From Roseomonas sp. (lineage in GTDB: Bacteria > Pseudomonadota > Alphaproteobacteria > Acetobacterales > Acetobacteraceae): DNA of 64,000 nt. Numbering within the stretch: position 1 is the first letter of the stretch; each line of letters opens with the position of its first letter. Below the pieces are notes generated by a model. The model was given only the letters and a program-made list of their open reading frames with translations, was not told the DNA's origin and made no database searches. Positions 1 through 7,771 of the stretch are shown in pieces. The stretch covers positions 62,001 through 126,000 of the forward strand of contig JADCGA010000004.1 of NCBI GenBank assembly GCA_020249265.1, given 5' to 3'. Made by a program: the position numbers and the translations under genes.

Positions 1-772
1 GCGACCGGCGCAAATCGCCATCCGTAATCACGCCGGCGAGCACGCCATCTGCGCCCACCACGCCAAGGCAGCCAAAGCGCCGCGCGGTCATGGCCAAAAT
101 CGCGGCTTCCATTGGCATATCCGGCGGTGCCAGCGGCAATTCCGCCGCGCCATGCATCAAATCCCGCACGCGGGACAACCGCGCCCCCAACTTCCCGCCC
201 GGGTGAAACACCCGAAAATCGGACGCCGTGAAGCCCCGCCGCGTCAGCAACGCCACCGCCAAAGCATCCCCCAGCGCCATCTGCATGGTGGTGGAGGTTG
301 TGGGGGCGAGGCCCATCGGGCAGGCCTCAGCCGCTGCCGGCAAAACCAGCGCCACATCGGCAGCGCGCGCCAAGGTGCTTTCCGCGCGGCCGATAATGCC
401 AATCAGCGGCAGGCTGAAGCGGCGGGAATGCGCGATCAAATCCGCTAATTCCGGCGTTTCCCCAGAATTGGACAAGGCCAGCACCGCATCCCCGGCCAGG
501 ATCATGCCCAAATCCCCGTGGGAGGCTTCCGCCGGATGCACAAACAGCGCCGGCGTGCCGGTGGAAGCCATGGTCGCCGCAATCTTGCGCGCCACATGGC
601 CCGATTTCCCCATGCCGGAGACAACAACGCGGCCCGTGACACCCGCCAGCAAACCCACCGCGCGCACAAAGCCATCATCCAAAACATCAGAAAGCGCGCG
701 CAGCGCATCTGCTTCCAGGGCCAGCACGCGGCGGCCTTCGGCAAGGTCAGGATGGGGGCTAAGAGTGTTCAC
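1..772 (-). CDS. kdsD: Arabinose-5-phosphate isomerase KdsD (KpsF/GutQ family), 3' end cut by window edge
   Basis: It interconverts ribulose 5-phosphate and arabinose 5-phosphate in the cytoplasm, the first step of Kdo synthesis for LPS. My reverse-strand translation shows a SIS domain with GMGKSGHV, HPAEASHGDLG, SNSGET and APTTSTT, followed by the start of a CBS pair (RDLMH, later VITDGDLRR) that runs off the window. The ORF track misses it because the stop lies outside. I chose the GTG at 772 (VNTLSPHPDLAEGRR) because it gives an N-terminus of family-like length; TTG at 808 or 832 is possible. It follows the RNase D gene on the same strand. In alphaproteobacteria lptC/lptA usually come next, which cannot be checked here. 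Confidence 0.9.
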   Translation of the reverse strand, partial: MNTLSPHPDLAEGRRVLALEADALRALSDVLDDGFVRAVGLLAGVTGRVVVSGMGKSGHVARKIAATMASTGTPALFVHPAEASHGDLGMILAGDAVLALSNSGETPELADLIAHSRRFSLPLIGIIGRAESTLARAADVALVLPAAAEACPMGLAPTTSTTMQMALGDALAVALLTRRGFTASDFRVFHPGGKLGARLSRVRDLMHGAAELPLAPPDMPMEAAILAMTARRFGCLGVVGADGVLAGVITDGDLRRS

Positions 773-861
773 GCCACCTTGTATGAGGCGGCGGCCCTCA
801 AGGGTCAATAAATTCTGGGGCTGGCCCTGCAAAAAAAATGCCAGCAGCAGTAGTGCGCCGA

Positions 862-1518
862 TTAGTGATGGAAAATATCCGGGTCTTCATAGCCCAGCAG
901 ATCAAGCCGCCCGCGTGCCGGCAGGAAGCGGAAACAGGCCTCCGCCAAATCCAACCGGCCTTCGCGCTTCAACAACCCCTCAAGCTTCGCCCACAGCGCA
1001 TGCAAATGCAGCACATCAGAAGCGGCATAGGCCATTTGTTCGGTGGTGAGTTCCGCCGCACCCCAATCTGACGTTTGCTGCTGCTTGGACAAATCCACGC
1101 CCAGCAATTCCCGGCACAAATCCTTGAGCCCATGCCTATCCGTAAAAGTCCGCACCAGCTTGGCGGCGATTTTGGTGCAAACCACCGGCGCCGTGACAAC
1201 ACCCAGCGCATGATACAACGCCGCGACATCAAACCGCGCGAAATGAAACAGCTTGGTGATGGCCGGATCAGCCAATAATTTCTTCAAATTGGGCGCATCC
1301 GCCCCACGCCCACCAAGCGATGCCGGGCTGATCTGCACCAGATGCGCGGACCCATCGCCCGAAGATAACTGCACCAGGCAAAGCCTATCCCGATGCGGGT
1401 TAAGCCCCATGGTTTCCGTATCAATCGCAACCACACGGCCCAAATCCAGGCCATCCGGTAGGTCGTTTCTATAAAGCCGGATGGTCACGCCGGCATGGGA
1501 GAATAAGGTGGAACCCAT
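862..1518 (-). CDS. rnd: RNase D-type 3'-5' exonuclease (DEDDy), short form
   Basis: Predicted 3'-5' exoribonuclease acting on structured RNA such as tRNA 3' ends. The 218-aa protein has Exo I IDTETMGL (D33, E35), Exo II FHFARFDVAAL (D97) and Exo III YAASDVLHLHAL (Y164, D168), so the DEDDy set is complete. It lacks the HRDC domains of the much longer E. coli enzyme and matches the short alphaproteobacterial form. The start ATG is 29 nt downstream of tRNA-Leu on the same strand, so the two may be co-transcribed. kdsD begins about 90 nt after the stop. Confidence 0.88.
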   Translation of the reverse strand: MGSTLFSHAGVTIRLYRNDLPDGLDLGRVVAIDTETMGLNPHRDRLCLVQLSSGDGSAHLVQISPASLGGRGADAPNLKKLLADPAITKLFHFARFDVAALYHALGVVTAPVVCTKIAAKLVRTFTDRHGLKDLCRELLGVDLSKQQQTSDWGAAELTTEQMAYAASDVLHLHALWAKLEGLLKREGRLDLAEACFRFLPARGRLDLLGYEDPDIFHH

Positions 1519-1547
1519 TGGTCTCGCCGCCTCATGAAAAGAAAAAC

Positions 1548-1634
1548 TGGTGCCCAGGAAAGGACTCGAACCTTCACAGCCTTGCGGCCACAGGTACCTG
1601 AAACCTGCGCGTCTACCAATTCCGCCACCTGGGC
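1548..1634 (-). tRNA. tRNA-Leu (anticodon CAG)
   Basis: The reverse complement starts GCCCAGGTGGCGGAATTGG and ends with GGTTCGAGTCC, the acceptor strand CCTGGGC and an encoded ACCA tail. The anticodon arm is CAGGT-TTCAGGT-ACCTG, giving anticodon CAG. A long variable arm (GTGGCCGCAAGGCTGT) marks a class II tRNA. It is 87 nt including CCA. The accessory island begins on its 5' side, not on the 3' side usually used by tRNA-targeting integrases. Confidence 0.97.
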
Positions 1635-1841
1635 AAAGGGGGCCGGCGCCTTTCGGCGAGACGCGCGCATTTACGCGCTGGGGGGTGGGGCGTCAAGGAG
1701 GTGTGATGAGGGGTAGATCGGGGGCGCTGCCCGCTGAAACCGGCCTTCGGAGCACTATTCATACAGGATTTATCAAGCATAATCCGCTTCTTAGCGTTTT
1801 TGTTGAGATAACATCAGCACGATGATACTAATTGAACGCGG
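1635..1841. other. Intergenic gap between tRNA-Leu and the DUF4143 ATPase
   Basis: About 200 nt with no supported ORF. It should hold the tRNA promoter (minus strand) and the promoter of the ATPase gene (plus strand). Base composition falls visibly after about 1750 toward the ATPase. A short GGGGGCGCTGCCC stretch near 1720 resembles the GC-rich intergenic sequence seen again near 3325 and 5750. Confidence 0.5.
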
Positions 1842-3287
1842 GTGGATGACATGCTGGAAATAGCCGAAAAAGACATTCTGCAAAGCCTAGAACGTGACAA
1901 CCCTTGGTGGGCTGATCACCGTGGCGCCATTGGCGCGGACTTTGCCCATACGCGGGCATATTTCGCGAATTTCAGAGAGCTCGCCCTGAACTGGGGCGTT
2001 CGCCGCGCGCTGATCCTTATGGGGCCAAGGCGCGTCGGCAAGACTGTCATGCTCGAACAGTTGGTAAGACATGCGCTGAAGGAGGGGTTTCCACCAAAGA
2101 ATATCCTTTTCGCGTCTATTGATACCCCGCTCTACAGCGCCATGCCGCTCGGGCGGTTGATCTCCCTTTTTGAGAAGCAGACCGGCCATACGGCATCAGA
2201 TCGTCGGATCATCATTTTCGACGAAATTCAGTACCTGAAAGACTGGGAAGTTCACCTGAAGGTGTTGACGGATAGGTTCCCGAATACACGCTTCATAGCC
2301 TCGGGTTCAGCGGCCGCCGCCTTGCGTCTCAAGAGTCACGAATCCGGCGCGGGGCGTTTCACCGACTTCTTCCTCCCCCCACTGACATTCGCTGAATTCC
2401 TTGATTTTCAGGGGTTGGAGAAGGAACTGATCCGCCCCAACCATCAAGGGCAGAACCGCCGGTTCATGACCACAGACATTGGCGCGCTCAACCGCGCTTT
2501 CATCGACTATCTGAATTTTGGTGGATATCCAGAAGCGGTCTTCAATCAGCAAATACGCGCGGATGTTCGGCGATATCTTGGCCGAGACATTGTAGACAAG
2601 GTGCTGCTACGCGACCTGCCAAGCCTATACGGTATCCAGGATATTCAGGAGCTCAATCGCCTATTCACAACCATTGCCTATCATTCCGGCCAAGAGATAA
2701 GCCTTGAAGGCCTGGCATCAAGCTCGGGCGTCGCGAAGAACACTATTTCCCGCTATCTGGAATATCTTGAAGCCGCGTTCCTGATTGTTCGCGTTCGCCG
2801 CGTTGATGATTCCGGCCGCACATTCCAAAGAATGCGCCAGTTCAAGGCGTATCTGACGAACCCATCCATGCGGGCGGCATTGTTTGCTTCGCTTACCGAA
2901 GATGATGAGGCGATGGGCAATATGGCTGAGACCGCCATCTTCAGCCAGTGGTTCCATTCCGACCAGTTGAGCAATATCCACTACGCGCGCTGGAGATCGG
3001 GCCGACAGGATAGGGAGGTTGACCTGGTGCGTGTGGACCCGGCTACCTTACGCCCGGCTTGGGCCTATGAAATCAAATGGTCGGATCGCTTTGTGGATAG
3101 CCCAGGCGAATTGAAGGGACTGATAGAATTTGCCAGAAAGAACCCGCGCCATCCTGTGCCTGTTGGCGCATCAACCCGCAGCAAGACAGCCGAGACGACT
3201 GTGGATGGCGTGGTGATACGCCATTTCCCATGTGCTTTGCATTGCTATCAGATTGGGCGAAACGTGATTGAAGGACGACCGGCGTAA
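1842..3287 (+). CDS. AAA ATPase with C-terminal DUF4143 (PD-(D/E)XK-like) region
   Basis: Stand-alone ATP-binding protein of the AAA_14 + DUF4143 type; the cellular role of this family is not firmly known. In the 481-aa protein the Walker A GPRRVGKT is at residues 61-68, Walker B IIIFDEIQ at about 123-130 and a sensor-like FIASGS at about 151-156. A winged-helix-like segment follows (GLASSSGVAKNTISRYL). The C-terminus carries EVDLV and AYEIKW, the paired acidic/E-x-K pattern of PD-(D/E)XK folds. The GTG at 1842 is the tracked start; ATG at 1851 is an alternative. It is less GC-rich than its neighbours, has no partner gene on its strand and points toward the CRISPR array, suggesting a horizontally acquired cargo gene. 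A nuclease activity is unproven. Confidence 0.85.
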   Translation: MDDMLEIAEKDILQSLERDNPWWADHRGAIGADFAHTRAYFANFRELALNWGVRRALILMGPRRVGKTVMLEQLVRHALKEGFPPKNILFASIDTPLYSAMPLGRLISLFEKQTGHTASDRRIIIFDEIQYLKDWEVHLKVLTDRFPNTRFIASGSAAAALRLKSHESGAGRFTDFFLPPLTFAEFLDFQGLEKELIRPNHQGQNRRFMTTDIGALNRAFIDYLNFGGYPEAVFNQQIRADVRRYLGRDIVDKVLLRDLPSLYGIQDIQELNRLFTTIAYHSGQEISLEGLASSSGVAKNTISRYLEYLEAAFLIVRVRRVDDSGRTFQRMRQFKAYLTNPSMRAALFASLTEDDEAMGNMAETAIFSQWFHSDQLSNIHYARWRSGRQDREVDLVRVDPATLRPAWAYEIKWSDRFVDSPGELKGLIEFARKNPRHPVPVGASTRSKTAETTVDGVVIRHFPCALHCYQIGRNVIEGRPA

Positions 3288-3340
3288 CCGCTGGGGCTTC
3301 AGGGCTAAGGGGGGTTGGATCGGGGGCGCGGCCCCCAAGC
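3288..3340. other. GC-rich spacer / possible terminator after the DUF4143 gene
   Basis: Contains GGGGGCGCGGCCCCC just before the left inverted repeat. This GC stem could end transcription of the ATPase gene, but no clear T-run follows. Confidence 0.35.
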
Positions 3341-3376
3341 CCCCGCCGGGGTAACAGTGTTACCCCGGACCCCGCC
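3340..3376 (+). repeat. Left 37-bp inverted repeat bracketing the CRISPR-Cas12 locus
   Basis: The core is CCCCGCCGGGGTAACAGTGT followed by TACCCCGGACCCCGCC. It is an exact reverse complement of 5702-5738. Each copy also contains its own dyad GGGGTAACAGTGTTACCCC and would fold as a hairpin. It lies 33 nt before the first CRISPR repeat. It may be a mobile-element or recombination boundary, or a family of intergenic terminator repeats. Confidence 0.8.
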
Positions 3377-3409
3377 GGGGGTTGGTGATTCGATGGGTAC
3401 AACGCTTTA

Positions 3410-3709
3410 CGTGCGGCCACTCCACAAATTCAGGGTTACTCCGGGCCGCGAACTGGTTCCCGAACTCATCGCCCTGTTGCGGCCACCCCACAAATTCAGG
3501 GTCACTCCGGGTGATGGGCCGATCATGTTCCCCATGCGTGAGTTGCGGCCACCCCACAAATTCAGGGTCACTCCGGGAGGTGGCGTTCAGCGCGCTTACC
3601 GTGCCCGGCTGCGGCCACCCCACAAATTCAGGGTCACTCCGGGTATCGCGATTACCGGCGCGCAGACGGTGACGTTGCGGCCACCCCACAAATTCAGGGT
3701 CACTCCGGG
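3410..3709 (-). CRISPR. CRISPR array, 5 repeats x 36 bp and 4 spacers x 30 bp
   Basis: Five copies of GTTGCGGCCACCCCACAAAT+TCAGGGTCACTCCGGG (plus strand) start at 3410, 3476, 3542, 3608 and 3674, an exact 66-bp period. Copies 2, 3 and 5 are identical, copy 4 has GCT instead of GTT, and copy 1 has four mismatches. The four 30-bp spacers (3446-3475, 3512-3541, 3578-3607, 3644-3673) are mutually unrelated. Read on the minus strand the repeat begins CCCGGAGTGACCC and ends GGGTGGCCGCAAC; GUGACCC and GGGUGGC can pair around a UGAAUUUGUG loop with one mismatch. The degenerate copy is farthest from the effector gene, so minus-strand transcription, co-directional with the effector, is the likely orientation. 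Spacer targets are unknown. Confidence 0.93.
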
Positions 3710-5394
3710 GGATCATGTGTAACGCCCTTGCCGCGTAATGGTTTTTTCCCGTTTTGACCTCTGAAAAATGTGGCGCCCCGCGCTGCGAGTACGCCCTTGC
3801 GGGCGTTTTGGTCGCCATGGGTGGTTTTCTGCTCCAGGCCGGGTAACTCCCCTTGCGGGGATGATACGCCCTTGGCCGTAGAAGCGCGGTCAGCAACGAA
3901 CCCGCCAGCAGCATTCGCCGCCAACGGCCCAAGACCGCCATCGTCACGCAACCGAAGCTGCGCAACCATGTCCTGTTCACGAGGCGCGAGTTTATCGCCC
4001 TTCGTAATTCCAATCATCGCCACGCCGCGGCGGGCGATATTCACCGCACCCACGCTATCGGCATGCGCCGAAAAGCCGCAGGCGATGCAACAAAAACTTT
4101 CCTGGCTCGGCCGGTTTTTCTTATCCCGCGCCGCGCAGGCCGGGCAGGTTTGGCTGGTGCCACCCGCCACAACATCCCTTGGCGCGGGCAGCCCCGCCAG
4201 TTTCAGCTTATAGCCCAGCAGCACTTCCAACTTGCCAAGCTGCGCCTTTTTCAAATGCCGCCGCCAACCGCCACGCCGCGCGCCTTTGGGCCGGGCTTCG
4301 GTGATAGTGCGTTTCAGGCCATCCAGCTTTTCCAATACTACTTGTGCGCGATACGCCTTGGCTTCTGCCACAATGCGGTTTGCCAAACAATGCAGCGCCT
4401 GGTCCACACGTTCCACATGGCGGTGGCTGGTGGCGCCGCGCCGCTTTTGTTCCGCGCGCCGCCGCCGATCCGCCGCCGCAATACTGGCACCCACTTCCTG
4501 GCCCAGGGGTTCGGAAACCCGCAGGATGCGTCCATCACCGGCCACCACACTCAGCGCAATCGGATTGACGATGCCCCTATCCACACCAAGGCGCGCTTCT
4601 GAAAGTGCCGCCTTGCGTTCGGGCATTTCGAATTGCGCGCAATAAAACCATTCATCGCCCCGGCGCAGCAAAAGCCCGGAACGGAGGATGGTTTTGCCAG
4701 AAAGAAACTTGTTCTGATGCCAAAGAGAACATTCCAGCGGCAGGATGATCCTGGTTTTGGAAACGCCGCCCTTGAAGACTTCCCCGGTGGCGGCTTCCAT
4801 GCCCGGTGCAAGCTGGGCGGGCCGCGCCTTTTCATCGGTGGCGCGCATGATGTTCAGCACCAGCGCCAGGGCGCCATTCGGGCTTTTGCGAATAATCAGC
4901 CCATCCCGTGCGCGGGCGATGGTAAGCGGCCTTGGCCCCGGTTTGCGCGCCACGCGCCCGAGCGCATCGCGCGCGGCGTTTTCTTCTTCCCGCGTGGTGG
5001 CCAGCGCCAGCGCATCAAGTGCGGCGGCGTGATCAGCTTCCGTGACGGTGATGCGCGCCGGGTATTCCGCTTCATGCCCCCCGGCGCGGAGTTCGATATA
5101 GGAACCAATGGCCATGACGATATCGCGACCAAGCCCCTGGGCGATGGGTTCATTCAACCCGGCCTTGGTGCCATCGCGGATGACCAAGCGATTGATTTCC
5201 TGTTCCAGCGCGCGGGATTGTTCGCGCCGCGCTTTCTTATCAGCCTCGGCGGCGATGGCATCCGCCCTGGGGCGTTTCTGCGCCAGGATATCCCAGAAAA
5301 CATCCTCGGCCTTTGCGCGCAGCTTTTCCATGATCGCGGCCTTGCGGCGCGAGGGACGCAGCTTGAACACGGCGGTGAGGTACTGACCTGCCAT
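3700..5394 (-). CDS. cas12: Compact Cas12/TnpB-like type V CRISPR effector, subtype unassigned
   Basis: Predicted RNA-guided DNA-binding protein or nuclease; 564 aa. RuvC-I is ARLGVDRGIVNPIAL (D272), RuvC-II VVLEKLDGLK (E355) and RuvC-III HADSVGAVNIA (D446), so the D-E-D triad is complete. A zinc ribbon TSQTCPAC...CIACG (C417, C420, C436, C439) sits between RuvC-II and III as in TnpB and Cas12. Residues 1 to about 260 are helical and charged and would form the WED/REC part. About 105 residues follow RuvC-III, a Gly/Ala/Lys-rich tail of doubtful homology whose stop codon lies inside the first CRISPR repeat. No tnpA, cas1, cas2 or cas4 is nearby. A stand-alone effector beside a mini-array fits type V-U-like systems. 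The N-terminus (YLTAVFKLRP) does not look like a subtype I can name. Weak RBS. Confidence 0.88.
   Translation of the reverse strand: MAGQYLTAVFKLRPSRRKAAIMEKLRAKAEDVFWDILAQKRPRADAIAAEADKKARREQSRALEQEINRLVIRDGTKAGLNEPIAQGLGRDIVMAIGSYIELRAGGHEAEYPARITVTEADHAAALDALALATTREEENAARDALGRVARKPGPRPLTIARARDGLIIRKSPNGALALVLNIMRATDEKARPAQLAPGMEAATGEVFKGGVSKTRIILPLECSLWHQNKFLSGKTILRSGLLLRRGDEWFYCAQFEMPERKAALSEARLGVDRGIVNPIALSVVAGDGRILRVSEPLGQEVGASIAAADRRRRAEQKRRGATSHRHVERVDQALHCLANRIVAEAKAYRAQVVLEKLDGLKRTITEARPKGARRGGWRRHLKKAQLGKLEVLLGYKLKLAGLPAPRDVVAGGTSQTCPACAARDKKNRPSQESFCCIACGFSAHADSVGAVNIARRGVAMIGITKGDKLAPREQDMVAQLRLRDDGGLGPLAANAAGGFVADRASTAKGVSSPQGELPGLEQKTTHGDQNARKGVLAARGATFFRGQNGKKPLRGKGVTHDPPE
3710..3775 (-). 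promoter_or_regulatory. Possible CRISPR leader (overlaps effector C-terminal codons)
   Basis: On the minus strand, the stretch just upstream of the first repeat reads TTTTTCAGAGGTCAAAACGG then GAAAAAACCATTACG. It is clearly more AT-rich than the surrounding effector gene. That is typical of a CRISPR leader and could hold an array promoter. Placement is inferred only from position and composition. Confidence 0.35.
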
Positions 5395-5436
5395 GCTCTA
5401 GTAGCGAGCCCGGGAGTTGAGAGCGCGTTTCGAATC

Positions 5437-5718
5437 CATAAGGTTATTTATACCCGATTCGGCGCCACCTTTCATGCGGTTTTATCCTACATCGAAGAAT
5501 CGCCGCCGGGTCTGTTGCTGCGCGTAGCAAGTTTTGGCAAAGCGCCTTTGATGTCGGCGCCAAGCAAACACACCGGGACCTGCCTTGACGCCTTTCTGCA
5601 AGAAGAAGGCGTGAGGGGCGAAGTTGCCGCGGCGGCGTTGCGGCGTGTGCTGGCATGGCAATTAGCGCAACCCGCCCCAGCAAATCCCCCGCTCAAGTCC
5701 AGGCGGGGTCCGGGGTAA
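5437..5718 (+). pseudogene. Possible 5'-truncated small gene next to the effector
   Basis: The end of the plus-strand frame tracked as 4633..5718 reads like a protein once it leaves the effector gene: FHAVLSYIEESPPGLLLRV, then CLDAFLQEEGVRGEVAAAAL and RRVLAWQLAQ. There is no in-frame ATG, GTG or TTG between the effector start and this segment (only an ATT), and the first internal ATG (PLMSAPS) would remove its first third. I do not recognise the family. It could be the tail of a gene cut when the CRISPR locus arrived, or chance. Confidence 0.3.
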
Positions 5719-5738
5719 CACTGTTACCCCGGCGGGGG
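5702..5738 (-). repeat. Right 37-bp inverted repeat bracketing the CRISPR-Cas12 locus
   Basis: GGCGGGGTCCGGGGTAACAC then TGTTACCCCGGCGGGGG is the exact reverse complement of 3340-3376. Beyond it the flanks stay loosely similar (GGGGGCGC...CC on both outer sides), suggesting a larger repeat unit with a conserved core. It lies about 70 nt upstream of the ABC-F gene. Confidence 0.8.
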
Positions 5739-5805
5739 GCTCCGGCGGCAGCGCCCCCGCCTACCCCTTTGACGCATCCCTGCCGCTCCTCCACAACCCG
5801 CGTCC

Positions 5806-7674
5806 ATGACTGTTCTGACCATCCGTGATCTCACCATTCGTCTTGGCGGGCGGGCTTTGCTCGAAGGTGCCGCCTTGCAGGTGGATGTTGGGCGCAAGAT
5901 TGGCCTCATTGGCCGCAATGGTGCCGGCAAATCCACTTTGTTGCGCGCCATTGTGGGTGAATTGCAGCCGGATGGCGGGGAGATCAGGCTTTCGGCCCGT
6001 GCGCGCATGGGCCATGTAGCGCAGGAGGCGCCGGCGGGGGCGGTGAGCCTGTTGGAAGCCGTGCTGGCGGCGGATACTGAACGCGCGGCATTGCTCACGG
6101 AAGCGGATGGCGCTGCTGATCCTGGGCGGGTTGCCGAGATCCATGAAAGGCTGATTGCGATCCGCGCCGATAGTGCGCCGGCGCGTGCGGCTGCTGTGCT
6201 TTCCGGGCTTGGTTTTGATGCGGCTGCGCAGGCGCGGCCTTTGGCGGAATTTTCGGGTGGGTGGCGCATGCGTGTGGCGCTCGCGCGCGCCTTGTTTCTG
6301 GAACCGGATTTGTTGTTGCTGGATGAACCGACGAACCATCTGGATTTGGAAGCGACGCTTTGGCTGGAAGGCTGGCTCTCGCGGTTTCCGGGGGCGGCGA
6401 TTGTGGTCAGCCATGATCGTGGGTTGTTGGAACGCTGCGTGGATGCGATTGCGCATCTCGATCATGGGGATATCACGCTCTATTCCGGGAATTTCGCGGA
6501 TTTTCTGCGCATCCGGGCGGAACGTCAGGCGCAGCAGCAGGCGCAGAACGCGAAGCTGATATCGGAACGCGCGCGCATTCAGTCTTTTGTGGATCGCTTT
6601 CGTGCCAAGGCCACCAAGGCGCGCCAGGCGCAATCTCGGCTGAAGGCTTTGGAACGTATGCCGGCGGTGGAAGCGCTGGTGGAAGACACACCCGTGCGTT
6701 TCGCCTTTCCCGTGCCGGAGGCGTTGGCGCCGCCGATATTGTCGCTGAACCGTGCGTCAGTAGGCTATGGCGGGGCGCCGATTTTGCAGCATTTATCGCT
6801 CAGGCTGGATCAGGAAGATCGCGTGGCGCTGTTGGGTGCCAATGGCAATGGCAAATCCACGCTGGCGAAGCTGCTGGCCGGGCGGCTTGATGTGGCTGGC
6901 GGGGATGTGTTTCGCAATAACCGGCTGCGCGTTGGTTATTTCGCGCAGCACCAGGCCGAAGAATTGGACCTCAACGGCACGCCGCTTTCCCATATGCAAG
7001 CGGCGCTGCCGAAGGCCACTGAAACCGCGTGCCGCGCGCAATTGGCGCGTTTCGGGCTGGATGCGGATAGGGCGGATACCAGGGTGGCGCAGCTATCGGG
7101 TGGCGAAAAGGCGCGGCTTTTATTGTCGCTCACCACGCGCGATGCGCCGCAAATGCTGATCTTGGATGAACCGACGAACCATCTGGATATTGATGCGCGT
7201 GATGCGCTGGTGAAGGCGCTGGCGGATTTTGAAGGCGCGGTGGTGCTGATCACGCATGACCCGCATTTGGTGGAACTCGTGGCGGACAGGCTATGGCTGG
7301 TGGCCGATGGCACGGTGACCAGTTTTGACGGCGATCTGGATGAATATCGCGCGCTTTTGGCCGAACGCGCGCGCGGTGCCGCGCCGCGGGGTGAAGCCGG
7401 CGGGATGCGGGCAGAAGCGCGGCGCGAAAGGGCTGAAAACCGCGCGGCCCTGCAACCCCTGCGTGCACGCCTGAAGGCTGTGGAAGCCGCTTTGGAAAAA
7501 CTGGGGAAGGAGGGTGCGCTGATCGAAAAGCGCCTGGCCGACCCCGATACCTATGCCCGCTTCAAGGCCGAGGATATCGCCTGGGCCAATACCCGCCGCG
7601 CCGCCATTGCCAAGGAAGTGGCGGGGTTGGAGGAGGAATGGCTGGAGCTTTCGGCAAAGCTGGAGGATGCGTAA
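5806..7674 (+). CDS. ABC-F family ATPase (Uup/YheS-like)
   Basis: Soluble tandem ABC ATPase without membrane segments; ABC-F proteins act on ribosomes in translation quality control. The 622-aa protein has Walker [10 protein letters not shown] (residues 36-44), signature [14 protein letters not shown] and Walker [16 protein letters not shown]. The linker is basic ([20 protein letters not shown]). The second cassette has [20 protein letters not shown] and [14 protein letters not shown]. The charged Ala/Glu/Lys-rich C-terminus (about 530-622) looks like the coiled-coil domain of Uup/YheS-type members. It is followed after about 100 nt by prs. Exact subfamily is not certain. Confidence 0.92.
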   Translation: MTVLTIRDLTIRLGGRALLEGAALQVDVGRKIGLIGRNGAGKSTLLRAIVGELQPDGGEIRLSARARMGHVAQEAPAGAVSLLEAVLAADTERAALLTEADGAADPGRVAEIHERLIAIRADSAPARAAAVLSGLGFDAAAQARPLAEFSGGWRMRVALARALFLEPDLLLLDEPTNHLDLEATLWLEGWLSRFPGAAIVVSHDRGLLERCVDAIAHLDHGDITLYSGNFADFLRIRAERQAQQQAQNAKLISERARIQSFVDRFRAKATKARQAQSRLKALERMPAVEALVEDTPVRFAFPVPEALAPPILSLNRASVGYGGAPILQHLSLRLDQEDRVALLGANGNGKSTLAKLLAGRLDVAGGDVFRNNRLRVGYFAQHQAEELDLNGTPLSHMQAALPKATETACRAQLARFGLDADRADTRVAQLSGGEKARLLLSLTTRDAPQMLILDEPTNHLDIDARDALVKALADFEGAVVLITHDPHLVELVADRLWLVADGTVTSFDGDLDEYRALLAERARGAAPRGEAGGMRAEARRERAENRAALQPLRARLKAVEAALEKLGKEGALIEKRLADPDTYARFKAEDIAWANTRRAAIAKEVAGLEEEWLELSAKLEDA

Positions 7675-7771
7675 TCTGGCGCAATGTGGCGCGTGCGATT
7701 TACACAAAAGCATCACGTTGCTAGGTATCGGTCCGTCTCAAGTCATTGCCCCCGCGCGGAGTTCCCCCGGC

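Noticed and set aside
1548-1634. tRNA-Leu as integration site of the island
   Set aside because: The island is on the 5' side of the tRNA and I found no duplicated tRNA 3' end or integrase gene.
3315-3722. Tandem-repeat protein RPPHKFRVTPG on the plus strand
   Set aside because: It is the CRISPR array read as protein; the 66-bp period is a multiple of three and keeps the frame open by chance.
3360-4013. 217-aa minus-strand ORF with repeated DPEFVGWPQ
   Set aside because: This is also a reading of the CRISPR repeats plus the effector 3' end in another frame.
3700-5394. Plain IS200/IS605 TnpB transposon
   Set aside because: There is no tnpA, and the transposon ends are not recognisable; the adjacent regular array with unique spacers fits CRISPR better. 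A transposon origin of the effector remains likely.
4633-5718. 361-aa plus-strand ORF
   Set aside because: Most of it is antisense to the effector gene; only the last part beyond 5437 has protein character and is listed separately.
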